Source: Actinomycetes bacterium
GTDB lineage: Bacteria; Actinomycetota; Acidimicrobiia; Acidimicrobiales; RAAP-2
Length of the DNA: 10,338 bases
Reading direction: 5' to 3'
NCBI GenBank assembly: GCA_021849435.1
Contig: JAJZSX010000056.1
Span: forward strand, 1 to 10,338
In this document: piece by piece, positions 1 through 6,342 of the stretch
Position numbering within the stretch: position 1 is the first letter of the stretch
Layout: every line of letters starts with the position of its first letter
The notes under the pieces: generated by a model
The model's input: only the letters and a program-made list of their open reading frames with translations
Told to the model about the DNA's origin: nothing
Database searches by the model: none
Made by a program: the position numbers and the translations under genes

Positions 1-816
1 CTAGCGGTAATGCTCATGGTCTCTGAGATGACGGGATCCATCTCGCTGGTGGTGCCAGCCATGGTCGCGCTCGGCATCGCGACACTCATCGTGCGTCGAC
101 GCGACATGACCATCTACCGGTCGCAGCTGCGCAGTCGCTCCGATTCGCCTGCGCACCAGGTCTTGACCGGCCTGCCGCTGCTACGTACCGTGCGCGCCGG
201 TGAAGCGGCCACGCCCACCCGCTGCATCATCCACCTGAAAGAGGCGAGTGCGGTGGCGCTCGCACGCATGGAGCACACTGGCGTGCACGCCGCGCCGGTC
301 ATCGACGACGATGAGCGCTTCGTGGGCATCGTGACCCGCGCGACTTTGGTCGACGCCGCGAATGAGCCGATTGGCGGAGCGCTCGTGGACATCTCGGACT
401 CACCCGTGCATGCGAGTCGTCAACTCGACGTGGTGCTTGACGCCATCGGCGCCTCACGTCTCTCCTGGGCGGTCATCATCGATGACGAGCGCCGCGTCGT
501 GGGCATCATCGGCGTGGCCGATCTCGTGCGCATCTACCGCAACGCCTTAAGTGCTCGACTGCGCGCCACCGTCCCCGTGAGCGCCACAGCGGGCCTGACC
601 GAGCTAGTCATCGAGGAAGGCTCACCCCTCGACGGGATGACGCTGCAAAGCGGTGTGCTGCCCCACGGCGTGCTGGTGGTTACGATCCAGCGCTCCGGGG
701 CAACGATCGAGCCCGAAGGCCACACCATGCTCAGCACCGGTGACCAAGTCACGGCCCTCGGTGGACACGAGTCACTGGAACGACTCCGCGAACTCGCGCG
801 ATCACAACAGGTATGA
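1..816 (+). CDS. ClC-type chloride channel, C-terminal part (CBS pair plus TrkA-C), 5' end outside window
   Basis: The frame is open from base 1, so the gene is cut by the window edge; a Met codon at 10 is internal. The first ~30 residues (MLMVSEMTGS, then VPAMVALGIATLIV) match the last transmembrane part of ClC chloride channels/antiporters. After a basic linker (TIYRSQLRSR) come two CBS domains: the first spans about 190-360 with the signature APVIDDDERFVGIVTRA, the second about 385-550 with WAVIIDDERRVVGIIGVADL. The last ~75 residues (about 565-810) resemble a TrkA-C (RCK_C) domain, ending GDQVTALGGHESLERLREL. ClC proteins move chloride across the inner membrane, some in exchange for protons. 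CBS pairs usually bind adenine nucleotides and TrkA-C domains bind small ligands, so regulation by such a ligand is likely but inferred. The missing N-terminus holds the pore, so channel and antiporter cannot be told apart. Confidence 0.88.
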   Translation, partial: LAVMLMVSEMTGSISLVVPAMVALGIATLIVRRRDMTIYRSQLRSRSDSPAHQVLTGLPLLRTVRAGEAATPTRCIIHLKEASAVALARMEHTGVHAAPVIDDDERFVGIVTRATLVDAANEPIGGALVDISDSPVHASRQLDVVLDAIGASRLSWAVIIDDERRVVGIIGVADLVRIYRNALSARLRATVPVSATAGLTELVIEEGSPLDGMTLQSGVLPHGVLVVTIQRSGATIEPEGHTMLSTGDQVTALGGHESLERLRELARSQQV

Positions 817-833
817 CGAATTTCCCATGAGGC

Positions 834-858
834 GTTCCCACCGAGTCCGCTGTGGAAC
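834..858 (+). terminator. Weak stem-loop after the ClC gene
   Basis: GTTCC-C-AC (834-841) pairs with GTGGAAC (852-858) in a 7-bp stem with one bulged C and a 10-nt loop, starting 18 nt after the ClC stop codon. No T-run follows, so this is at best a weak or factor-assisted terminator. Confidence 0.25.
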
Positions 859-1008
859 GGTTACCACCTAGAGCGTCGTGCCCCGGTGCGAAGCTTGCAC
901 CCTCACGCGTCAAAAGCTTTGTGGACGCGAACGATCACATCGAGAAGCGAGTTGCTCGTCGATTCGATAGCTAACAGCTGCACGGCCATCGAAGGACGTG
1001 CGTCTGCG

Positions 1009-1036
1009 TTGCCGGACGCTGCGTTAGGGCTAGGCT
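1009..1036 (+). promoter_or_regulatory. Candidate promoter for the CDF-like gene
   Basis: TTGCCG (1009-1014) and TAGGCT (1031-1036) are separated by 16 bp, a reasonable sigma-70-like pair for a high-GC actinobacterium. Transcription would begin near 1043 and leave a leader of about 58 nt before the ATG at 1101. The leader can form a small hairpin, CCGGG-AAG-CCTGG (1065-1077), and another pairing of CACCA (1042-1046) with TGGTG (1058-1062). No other intergenic signal stands out between 859 and 1000. Confidence 0.35.
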
Positions 1037-1100
1037 GAAGGCACCAACAAGATCAACTGGTGAGCCGGGAAGCCTGGTCGGCACGTTCACATTGCACGAC

Positions 1101-1712
1101 ATGCCTAGACCCAGCCACGAGCACGAACAGGAAGCGATACGGCGCGGGCTGCGCGTGTCGACGGCGTCAGCGGCGTGGACGCTACTCAGCGGTGGCAGCA
1201 GCATTGCCGCTGGAGTGCTGTCGGGAAGCCTGGTGCTCGTCGCCTTCGGGGCAGTTGGGCTCATGGACGCGCTCGGCTCCTTCAGCTTGATCGTCCACTT
1301 CCGCCACGCGCTTCGCCAGCAGAACCTCTCGGAACGAAAGGAGATCTGGGCACTTCGCCTGGTGCGCTTCGGTATGGCGGCCGTCGGTGCCGGAACGCTC
1401 GGCGACAGCGCCTTCCGGCTCTCTTCACATTCGACCGCCAACTCATCCCCGTTCGGCGTGATGCTCGCTGGGGTGTCGCTGCTCGTATTAATTCTTCTGG
1501 CCAGCGCGAAACTGAGAATCGCTCCGCGAGTGCCAAGTAGGGCGCTTCGGGCCGACGGGTGGCTGTCGGGTATCGGCGCCCTGCTGGCCGGCGTGACCCT
1601 GATCGGCTCCGGTCTTCAAGCGACCCTCGGCTGGTGGTGGCTGGATTCAACCGCGGCCGCGGTAGTCGGCGCGACTGCTCTGGGGTTGAGTTTCGCCGCG
1701 GGTCGGGGCTAG
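1101..1712 (+). CDS. CDF-like (cation efflux family) membrane protein, short form
   Basis: The 203-residue product is mostly hydrophobic, with about five to six membrane segments: roughly residues 19-40, 43-66, 84-104, 118-136, 155-173 and 177-198. The pattern of the last part (residues 147-190: SRALRADGWLSG, then LQATLGWWWLDSTAAAVV) recalls cation diffusion facilitator (CDF) proteins, which export divalent metals. The protein ends after the membrane domain and lacks the ~80-residue cytoplasmic domain of classical CDF transporters. Aligning from memory with YiiP, the His and Asp of the usual ADxxHxxxD metal site appear as Leu155 and Gly159, and only Asp56 of the other half-site remains. The N-terminus is His/Glu-rich (SHEHEQE). 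I chose the ATG; an in-frame TTG at 1092 would add three residues, and neither has a convincing Shine-Dalgarno sequence. Metal transport is therefore uncertain, and a different cation or a non-transport role is possible. Confidence 0.7.
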   Translation: MPRPSHEHEQEAIRRGLRVSTASAAWTLLSGGSSIAAGVLSGSLVLVAFGAVGLMDALGSFSLIVHFRHALRQQNLSERKEIWALRLVRFGMAAVGAGTLGDSAFRLSSHSTANSSPFGVMLAGVSLLVLILLASAKLRIAPRVPSRALRADGWLSGIGALLAGVTLIGSGLQATLGWWWLDSTAAAVVGATALGLSFAAGRG

Positions 1713-2160
1713 CGCTGGGTCGTCCGTCGCACGCCGTGTCGCTTCATGCATGGTCTGCTGGTCGAACACGTCTGCCCTACTCGTCACCGGTCCGACGACA
1801 CGATGATGTCCAGTTCTCGAGGGTCACCGACAGTCGAGCCAGGGCCTTCGTGCGCTCCGAGACGAGTATCTCGAAGATTGGTGGCGGGGGAGCTGGAGCG
1901 TCGAGCCCTCGTACATCGATCTAGTGTCAGTCTTCCCTGGTAAAGATCGATGCACACCCCCAGTGCACACTCGACTACACGCCCGCTTCACCTTCGTCGA
2001 CTTACCGGGCTTGTAGACCAGCATTCGAGTCCTACCCAATTACCAGTGGAGTGCAGATGTGCTGGCGTCTGTCGAGACATCCGCACTTGCATGTTCAACT
2101 CCGGCAGGAGGCTCAATGTTGTCAATGGGTTTGTGCGACCACGTTCCGTGAGCGACTGCT
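1713..2160. other. 448-bp gap without a convincing gene
   Basis: No frame here has a good start, ribosome site and protein-like sequence together. The best candidate is a plus-strand open frame from 1807 to the TAG at 2014-2016, whose product includes LRALRDEYLEDWWRGSW and ends FVDLPGL. It has no start codon at its beginning and follows a TGA at 1804-1806, so it could be a gene fragment or chance. The 3' half (about 1950-2120) is less GC-rich than its surroundings. I see no tRNA, promoter or terminator that I would defend. Confidence 0.5.
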
Positions 2161-2679
2161 CTATCGTCGCCGTGCCCGGCGCGCTGCATCAACTCTTGAA
2201 GCAAAGTCACGAGGCGTCAGAATGACCGTTCCCCGCCAGGGGTTCATGTGGAGAAGGTCGGTATCGTTCGAGACAATGAGAACCGACCGAGACGCTAACG
2301 CAAGTTCCAGTATGCGATTGTCCTCATAATCGTCGCAGTCGGTTACTACTTCATCTGGTTCAAGAACGCCCCCTCCGGAGGCTTCAGCCATCTCTACGAG
2401 CACGTCCAGGTAGTCCTCAATGGGTTGGGGCTCCCATTCGAAACCACCCTCGGGCTCAGGAGCAGTGAGAACGCGTTCGATGTTTGTAAGAACGTGAGCG
2501 CTCAGCCAAAGGCTGAACTCGACTGCATCGTTAATGATGCCAACACAGTCGGCTGCGAAGTGACCCGACGTTGGAGGAGGGCTTGGCCACGATTCGAACG
2601 AATCCTGGCCAGTTGCGACTGCATCAACGAAGACGTTCACATCAAAAACGACCGGCTGTGCCGATCCCTCCTCGCTCAC
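2161..2679 (-). CDS. PIN-domain toxin (VapC-like, COG1569-type)
   Basis: The 172-residue product has the order of acidic residues expected of a PIN ribonuclease: Asp13 in VVFDVNVFVDA, Glu68 in HVLTNIERVL, Asp120 in DYEDNRILELALAS and Asp139 in VSNDTDLLHM. PIN toxins cut RNA (tRNA, rRNA or mRNA) in a metal-dependent way and are held inactive by a co-transcribed antitoxin. The length is above the ~130 residues of a classic VapC; the extra sequence is a Pro-rich loop near residues 31-38 and a Glu-rich helix near 86-100. It starts with GTG (2677-2679), whose GTGA overlaps the TGA stop of the antitoxin, which indicates translational coupling. The stop is at 2161-2163. Toxin activity is inferred from the motifs and the pairing. 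Confidence 0.85.
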   Translation of the reverse strand: MSEEGSAQPVVFDVNVFVDAVATGQDSFESWPSPPPTSGHFAADCVGIINDAVEFSLWLSAHVLTNIERVLTAPEPEGGFEWEPQPIEDYLDVLVEMAEASGGGVLEPDEVVTDCDDYEDNRILELALASRSVLIVSNDTDLLHMNPWRGTVILTPRDFASRVDAARRARRR

Positions 2680-2957
2680 GCCTCTGCTCGGCGTGCGAGG
2701 ACTCGCTTCACTCGATCGCTGATCTGGTCTGGCGAAATACCATACTCAGCGGAACGTTGCGTTCCGTATGCCTGGATAGATCGAAGGCGCTGGGCACGAT
2801 CTGCGGTTTCCATGCGTTCCATCGCCAACCGTAGAAAGGCACTCCGGTTTCCTCCACTGAACACCTTTACAAGGTGGTCTAAGCGTGACTGCTCGGACTT
2901 CGGTATCGAGAAGCCGACGGTGACGGAGTTGGTTTTACGGGTCTTGGTGGCGCTCAT
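2676..2957 (-). CDS. Ribbon-helix-helix antitoxin of the PIN toxin
   Basis: The 93-residue product has a ribbon-helix-helix pattern near residues 11-50: a strand (SVTVGFSIP), helix A (SEQSRLDHLVKVF), a turn with GGN, and helix B (RSAFLRLAMERM). Such CopG/Arc-type proteins bind DNA as dimers and repress their own operon. The basic C-terminal part (about 55-93) would contact the toxin. The frame continues upstream to 3017, but I chose the ATG at 2957 because a promoter lies exactly so that transcription starts at this A, and because the extra N-terminal residues would be encoded by the promoter itself. The gene overlaps the toxin by 4 nt and is first in the operon, the usual order for type II systems. 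Confidence 0.82.
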   Translation of the reverse strand: MSATKTRKTNSVTVGFSIPKSEQSRLDHLVKVFSGGNRSAFLRLAMERMETADRAQRLRSIQAYGTQRSAEYGISPDQISDRVKRVLARRAEA

Positions 2958-2963
2958 CAAGTC

Positions 2964-2992
2964 AGTGTACTGGACATGCAACTTGCATGCAA
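2964..2992 (-). promoter_or_regulatory. Leaderless promoter of the RHH/PIN operon
   Basis: Read on the minus strand, TTGCAT (2992-2987) is followed by 17 bp and then TACACT (2969-2964). Six bases then lead to the ATG, so the predicted +1 falls on the A of the start codon at 2957. No Shine-Dalgarno sequence precedes the ATG, which agrees with a leaderless transcript. Confidence 0.65.
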
Positions 2993-2995
2993 CTT
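2974..2995. repeat. Tandem 11-bp direct repeat, likely antitoxin operator
   Basis: ACATGCAACTT (2974-2984) and GCATGCAACTT (2985-2995) differ only at their first base and are adjacent, giving a period of one helical turn. The join also makes a perfect 10-bp palindrome, TTGCATGCAA (2983-2992), which covers the -35 box. RHH proteins typically bind such repeats side by side, so this is the likely autoregulation site; that part is inference. Confidence 0.6.
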
Positions 2996-3033
2996 CACAG
3001 CTGAACCTACGCACCAACCCTCAAGTAGCTTGT

Positions 3034-3396
3034 CTAGCAGCGCAATCTTCGGGATGAGGACACGTCGTCCAATGCGGATGCAAGGGCTGTCCGCAGAGTT
3101 ATTGGCGAGAGATCCATCCACGCCGACTCGTCGAGCCGTCGATCCAGAAGCTGCCCAAACGTGGCTCCAATGCAGTTTCCGGCCCCGTCGCCGTACATGT
3201 CAACAAGATTCCCCCAGCACATCGTCTGCGGCTCTCGCAGGACCGTAGAAAGTCCGCGACAGTTGGCGATATTTGCCGATCCCCGGATCCTTGCCGAGGG
3301 ATACTGGCAAGTCCCGAGTTCCTGTCCGCAGTCTGCGCTTTGAACCCCGCACAAAATCGCCGTGTCCGCGTTTGTCGGAAGAGCCATGGGATGCAT
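3034..3396 (-). CDS. Doubtful Cys-rich hypothetical protein
   Basis: This frame of 120 residues is the most protein-like one in a 670-bp gap. It has Cys at roughly regular intervals in its first half (ILCGVQSADCGQELGTC, then a later NCRG) and a regular-looking second half (NLVDMYGDGAGNCIG, LLDRRLDESAWMDLSP). It has no signal peptide and I recognise no domain. Two ATGs (3396 and 3387) could start it, neither with a Shine-Dalgarno sequence, and a strong hairpin lies just upstream. Overlapping long frames exist on the same strand (3099-3524) and on the other strand (3273-3671), so chance is a real possibility. Confidence 0.3.
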   Translation of the reverse strand: MHPMALPTNADTAILCGVQSADCGQELGTCQYPSARIRGSANIANCRGLSTVLREPQTMCWGNLVDMYGDGAGNCIGATFGQLLDRRLDESAWMDLSPITLRTALASALDDVSSSRRLRC

Positions 3397-3411
3397 ATCT
3401 GGGAAACAGGA

Positions 3412-3435
3412 GGGCCGGTCCTCTCGGACCGGCCC
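3412..3435. terminator. Strong stem-loop, possible terminator
   Basis: GGGCCGGTCC (3412-3421) and GGACCGGCCC (3426-3435) form a perfect 10-bp stem around a TCTC loop; CAGG before and CCTG after can extend it past small internal bulges. On the minus strand it is followed by CTCCTGTTTCCC, a poor T-run. It may stop transcription entering from either side, or lie in the leader of the doubtful minus-strand frame. Confidence 0.4.
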
Positions 3436-3660
3436 GGACCTGCACTTTCGTTGGTGGGGTAGTCACAAAAGTCCCCGCCCCTTGCCGCGCCTGGGTTCTG
3501 GAAAGGGCTCTGAGCGCTCGCCAACTGAAAATCGGCTCTTCACCAACTCAGCTCTCCAGGAAGGTACCGCTTTCGCTAACGGCTTCGACACAACGGACGA
3601 GCCTCGACGAGGCCCGACCAGGGGAGACGGGACCGCTCGCTGGCCAACCGAAGGTCCTGC
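3436..3660. other. Intergenic stretch before the second toxin-antitoxin locus
   Basis: I see no credible gene, RNA or repeat here. The open frames crossing it (3273-3671 plus, 3362-3664 plus) are rich in Arg, Pro and Ser and lack a ribosome site, as expected for shadows of non-coding GC-rich DNA. Together with the doubtful frame at 3034-3396 it makes up the 670-bp gap between the two toxin-antitoxin loci. Confidence 0.45.
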
Positions 3661-3688
3661 TTGACATCTGAACTACTTCAGATACAGT
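3661..3688 (+). promoter_or_regulatory. Leaderless promoter with embedded operator for the Phd/RelE-like operon
   Basis: A consensus TTGACA (3661-3666) is followed by 16 bp and TACAGT (3683-3688). The predicted start is at 3695-3696, on or next to the A of the ATG, so the mRNA would be leaderless. The spacer carries a perfect inverted repeat, ATCTGAA (3666-3672) - CTAC - TTCAGAT (3677-3683), touching both boxes. A dimer bound there would block RNA polymerase, fitting autorepression by the antitoxin encoded just downstream. Confidence 0.75.
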
Positions 3689-3695
3689 GGTGCGT

Positions 3696-4157
3696 ATGAG
3701 TATGCGTGAGGCCTCCTACAGCTCCTTCTTGCGTGAGCCCAAGTCGGTCATCCCCCTCCTCTCGGAGGGAGACGTGCGTCTTGCGCGCCGCGACGACGAG
3801 GACCTCGTGATCACTGGCTACGCGCGGTTCGAGGCGCGCGAGTGGGGCACGAGTTTGAGCGGCCGTCTCCTGATGGGCGTGTCCGAGAGCAACCCCGCAA
3901 TGCTGGAGGAGATGCTCACCAAGGAGTTGCCGTGGCTCGCGTGGCTGAGCGACGAAGATCAGGCGAGTGCCGTGAACGAGATTGGAAAGGATCTGCTCGC
4001 TGGTCTCTCCACGGGTGCGCTGGAAGCCCTCGTTCACTCGCTACGGGCTTGGCAGGAGACCGCTGAGATCGAGAGTGACCCCAAGTTGGCCAAGCGCCTT
4101 CGCGGCCCCTTCCAAGGTGATGGTGCCGTCCTAACTCGGCCGGCACGCGGCGAGTAG
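3696..4157 (+). CDS. Phd/YefM-like antitoxin (prevent-host-death type)
   Basis: The 153-residue product begins with a short strand-helix-strand pattern like Phd/YefM DNA-binding antitoxins: SYSSFLREPKSVIPLLSEG, then DVRLARRDDEDLVITG. A longer helical part follows, with ELPWLAWLSDEDQASAVNEI (about 76-95) and a region near 106-133 containing LRAWQETAEIESDPKLAKRL. I recall proteins of this layout in Streptomyces as the first gene of a toxin-antitoxin pair. The antitoxin would bind its own promoter through the N-terminus and the toxin through the C-terminal half. I chose the ATG at 3696 because the promoter puts the transcript start there; a GTG at 3687 lies inside the -10 box and so cannot be used. 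The toxin gene follows after 12 nt. Confidence 0.78.
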   Translation: MSMREASYSSFLREPKSVIPLLSEGDVRLARRDDEDLVITGYARFEAREWGTSLSGRLLMGVSESNPAMLEEMLTKELPWLAWLSDEDQASAVNEIGKDLLAGLSTGALEALVHSLRAWQETAEIESDPKLAKRLRGPFQGDGAVLTRPARGE

Positions 4158-4169
4158 AAGGTTCTGTCT

Positions 4170-4532
4170 GTGTGCGCGGCGAACGGGAGTGCCCTGCCGC
4201 GTCCGAACAGCTACACGATTCGAGCCGTGGATAACCGCGCTGAGAAGGACTGGACGAGGATGTGCGCGATGCTCTCTGGTCCCTTGGAGGTCGCGTGGGA
4301 TCAACTCACTGTGCACCCACTCGAAACGGGCAGCGATCAGTATCAGCTCAAGGGTGAACTCTCAACAGTGACCGTCGGTGGCGTCACACTTCCGCAGTGG
4401 CAGTACAAGCCGACCCGCAGCGCGCGAATCTGGTATGCGGTTGACGAAGAGTCCAAGACTGTATGGCTGACCAGGGCCACGATGAGTCATCCGAAGGAGA
4501 CCGAGCGGGGACATCGAGGAAGCCGCAAGTAG
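4170..4532 (+). CDS. RelE-like toxin partner of the Phd-like antitoxin
   Basis: The 120-residue product resembles the RelE/ParE fold: an N-terminal helix (RAEKDWTRMCAM), a QYQLKGEL segment, then strands with LPQWQYKPTRSARIWYAVDE and a C-terminal strand ending VWLTRATMSHPKETE. RelE-type toxins cut mRNA in the ribosome A site; whether this one does so is not shown by the sequence, since the catalytic residues vary in the family. The GTG start has AGAAGG (4156-4161) eight bases upstream, overlapping the antitoxin stop. The gene lies in the same frame as the antitoxin, 12 nt after its stop codon, so the two surely share a transcript. Relatives usually start closer to SYTIRAVDNR, so about 12 N-terminal residues may be extra. 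Confidence 0.75.
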   Translation: MCAANGSALPRPNSYTIRAVDNRAEKDWTRMCAMLSGPLEVAWDQLTVHPLETGSDQYQLKGELSTVTVGGVTLPQWQYKPTRSARIWYAVDEESKTVWLTRATMSHPKETERGHRGSRK

Positions 4533-4829
4533 GACGTGGCAGTGCGCGCACGACGCGGTGGAGGAGCTATGGCAGGCGTTCCAAGAGCAACTCGACCCTA
4601 GAACCCTTGAGTAGTTCCTCCGCGACCAACCGACGCCATAGGCACCGACTCGTCGCGCAGGGACATCGCGGTGGGTGAGTACAGGTTCTAGCGCTCCCGA
4701 CGAGTTCGATACCTACGTGTGGACCACCGGAGCCGCCTTCGCTCACCAACTTCGTATGGAGTTGGGTGAATAGCTGCGCCGTGGACCTTCAGCCCGCCAC
4801 TGTCCGACAGACCATCTATGGTCAGGAGA
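4533..4829 (+). other. Gap with a possible decayed reading frame
   Basis: No intact gene is visible. One plus-strand frame looks protein-like yet carries two in-frame TAG codons. It reads VEELWQAFQEQLDPRTLE from the GTG at 4558, then TAG, then FLRDQPTP, TAG, and after a GTG at 4675 a 32-residue stretch ending in APDEFDTYVWTTGAAF and HQLRMELGE before the TAG at 4771-4773. This may be a decayed gene or two very small ones. A TATGGT at 4817-4822 is at the right distance to act as a -10 box for the ATG at 4830, but no -35 box is clear. Confidence 0.3.
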
Positions 4830-5582
4830 ATGGCACGTCTCTTTGGCCGAAGGAGGGAACCCGAGGCCCCCAAGAACCCCACGCCCGACAGGCTGCCCGT
4901 CGTCGAGGACCTTCGCGTGGCCGCGTGTCCATACTGCGGCGTCGAACTGGCAAAGGTTCCCGGTCGAGCCACGCGCTGTCCCTCGTGTGGCGAGACCATG
5001 TTCGTTCGGACGGACCAGCGGTCCCGCACTCGGCTGGTGGTTACGCAAGACCAGGCCGACGAGATAGACGACGTCGGCCAAGCCCTGGCGGCGGGTGAAC
5101 TCGCTGCCTACACCGCTCGCGTCGCGAGTGCGCGACACGACTTGGTCAGCGCCGGCAAGTTCGGAGCGTCCCCGGCGTACGCAGACATACGGTGGCGAAT
5201 GCTCAACGAAGATGCGCTGAGCGCCCTGGCGAAGGGCGATGCCACGTCGCTGCTCTTCATTCGGCGCAAGATGGTTGAGGTGCTTCGGCGCCGTCGCGAT
5301 GGCGCCGCACTCGAGTTGGCTCTCGAGGTCTTCTACCTAGAACTGTGCGGGGAGCCCATCTACGCGTTCCGGCCCGACGAGCCCAACCCAGACGGTATTG
5401 AGTGGTTGCCACTCGTCACACCGGCACCGGGCTTGCTCACCGAGAGCGTCGGTCGAGACTGCGAGGAGAGGGGCATCAGCGTCATCGACGCAGCCAAGGA
5501 CTTCCAAGGCAGGGCGGATTCCTTGCGCAACGGCCTCAACCTGCCCCTGACGTGGTCTGAGACATGGCCCCGTTGCGTGTGA
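4830..5582 (+). CDS. Zinc-ribbon protein of unknown function
   Basis: The 250-residue product starts with a basic tail (MARLFGRRREPEAP). A zinc ribbon follows near residues 33-54, ACPYCGVEL then RCPSCGETMFVRT, with two CxxC pairs 13 residues apart. The rest is mainly helical: about 66-150 (DQADEIDDVGQALAAGE, SALAKGDATSLLFIRRKMVE), then a Pro-rich segment near 185-200. Proteins with this CPxCG...CPxCGE...VRT start occur in many bacteria and phages with no assigned function, and the ribbon probably serves structure or nucleic-acid/protein contact. I chose the ATG at 4830 because a TANNNT box is placed for leaderless start there; an in-frame ATG at 4818 would add four residues, and the AGGAG at 4824-4828 is too close to the second ATG to act as a ribosome site. 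The gene stands alone. Confidence 0.7.
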   Translation: MARLFGRRREPEAPKNPTPDRLPVVEDLRVAACPYCGVELAKVPGRATRCPSCGETMFVRTDQRSRTRLVVTQDQADEIDDVGQALAAGELAAYTARVASARHDLVSAGKFGASPAYADIRWRMLNEDALSALAKGDATSLLFIRRKMVEVLRRRRDGAALELALEVFYLELCGEPIYAFRPDEPNPDGIEWLPLVTPAPGLLTESVGRDCEERGISVIDAAKDFQGRADSLRNGLNLPLTWSETWPRCV

Positions 5583-5730
5583 GCCACTCGCTTCCTACGT
5601 GTGATGTGACTTGGAATAGCAGGCCCGCCATTCCACGACCCGGACGATGGCCGGTTGTGGCCCGCTGTGCTGTGGTCCGAGTGACGCAAGTGAACGAGAC
5701 TGACGGACAGGTGCTTGACGGGAGGTTGCT

Positions 5731-6276
5731 GTGCGACTTCGAGTAGGTGTTGCTGTGGCTGTCGCCGTCGTGTTCGTTGTGACAGACGCTCTCGCGGCGT
5801 CCGCGTCGGCATCGAGCACGAGCGCACCGGCTCTGTGTGCGCCGGCATCGCTTCATCGGAGTGAGGCGATTGCCACGGCGAGCCAGGGTTGGGGGCCCCT
5901 CACCCTCTTCCTCGGCTCGGTGCGCTTCACGAACACCGGACCGACCTGTGTTCTTCCCTCTGGCCGTGTCAGTCTGAGGGCCGAACTGGGTGTGGGCCAA
6001 CGCCATTGGCCGGTTGGAACGGCTTCAGCGGGCTGGTTCTCCCAGCGTCTGGTGCTGCGCCACGGCGCCACGGCGTCAGTCTTCGCGCGAGTGGATGCCG
6101 TGCCACCGAAGAACTGGCGGTCAGGAACGCCGTGTGCGCCGGCACTCTTTGCCGGCGTGCTCGTCCGCGGTCCCGCTCCACGCTGGGTGCGCTTCGTTCC
6201 CCTCTATCCGAACCCTGACTTCTGCTCCGCCTATCACCTCACCACCAGCGCCGGCGTGCTCCAACTGGGTTCGTAG
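5731..6276 (+). CDS. Secreted DUF4232-like protein
   Basis: The 181-residue product starts with a clear Sec signal peptide: two Arg, a run of Val/Ala (residues 5-17), and a likely cut after DALA near residue 22. An Ala/Ser-rich linker follows. The mature part has Cys36, FTNTGPTCVLPSG with Cys73, and two more Cys near residues 138 and 167, enough for two disulphides. The pattern Cys-leader, long strand, NTG...C recalls DUF4232, a beta-sandwich domain common in secreted actinobacterial proteins with no known role. The GTG start has GGAGG (5721-5725) five bases upstream. I see no lipobox, so it should be released or wall-associated. The next gene is on the opposite strand. Confidence 0.75.
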   Translation: MRLRVGVAVAVAVVFVVTDALAASASASSTSAPALCAPASLHRSEAIATASQGWGPLTLFLGSVRFTNTGPTCVLPSGRVSLRAELGVGQRHWPVGTASAGWFSQRLVLRHGATASVFARVDAVPPKNWRSGTPCAPALFAGVLVRGPAPRWVRFVPLYPNPDFCSAYHLTTSAGVLQLGS

Positions 6277-6342
6277 TCTCGCCAGCTCGCCTACGCGCGC
6301 AGCCCTGACCCCGCAAAGTCAGCTCAATGTGACGGACCAGTG

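Noticed and set aside
1807..2016. Open plus-strand frame with protein-like LRDEYLEDWWRGSW
   Set aside because: It has no start codon near its beginning, no ribosome site and no recognised family. A 69-codon open stretch is common by chance in GC-rich DNA.
1998..2044. A tRNA-like 3' end: TTCGAGT followed by CCTACCC and ACCA
   Set aside because: The bases flanking the TTCGAGT loop do not pair as a T-stem, and no D-arm, anticodon arm or acceptor partner is found upstream. It is neither a tRNA nor a clear attachment-site remnant.
2425..3057. Plus-strand frame of 210 residues opposite the RHH/PIN operon
   Set aside because: It is antisense to two well-supported overlapping genes with their own promoter, and its product has no coherent features.
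3099..3524. Minus-strand frame of 141 residues in the toxin-antitoxin gap
   Set aside because: It is rich in Arg, Ser and Pro, overlaps a more protein-like frame, and crosses the perfect hairpin at 3412-3435.
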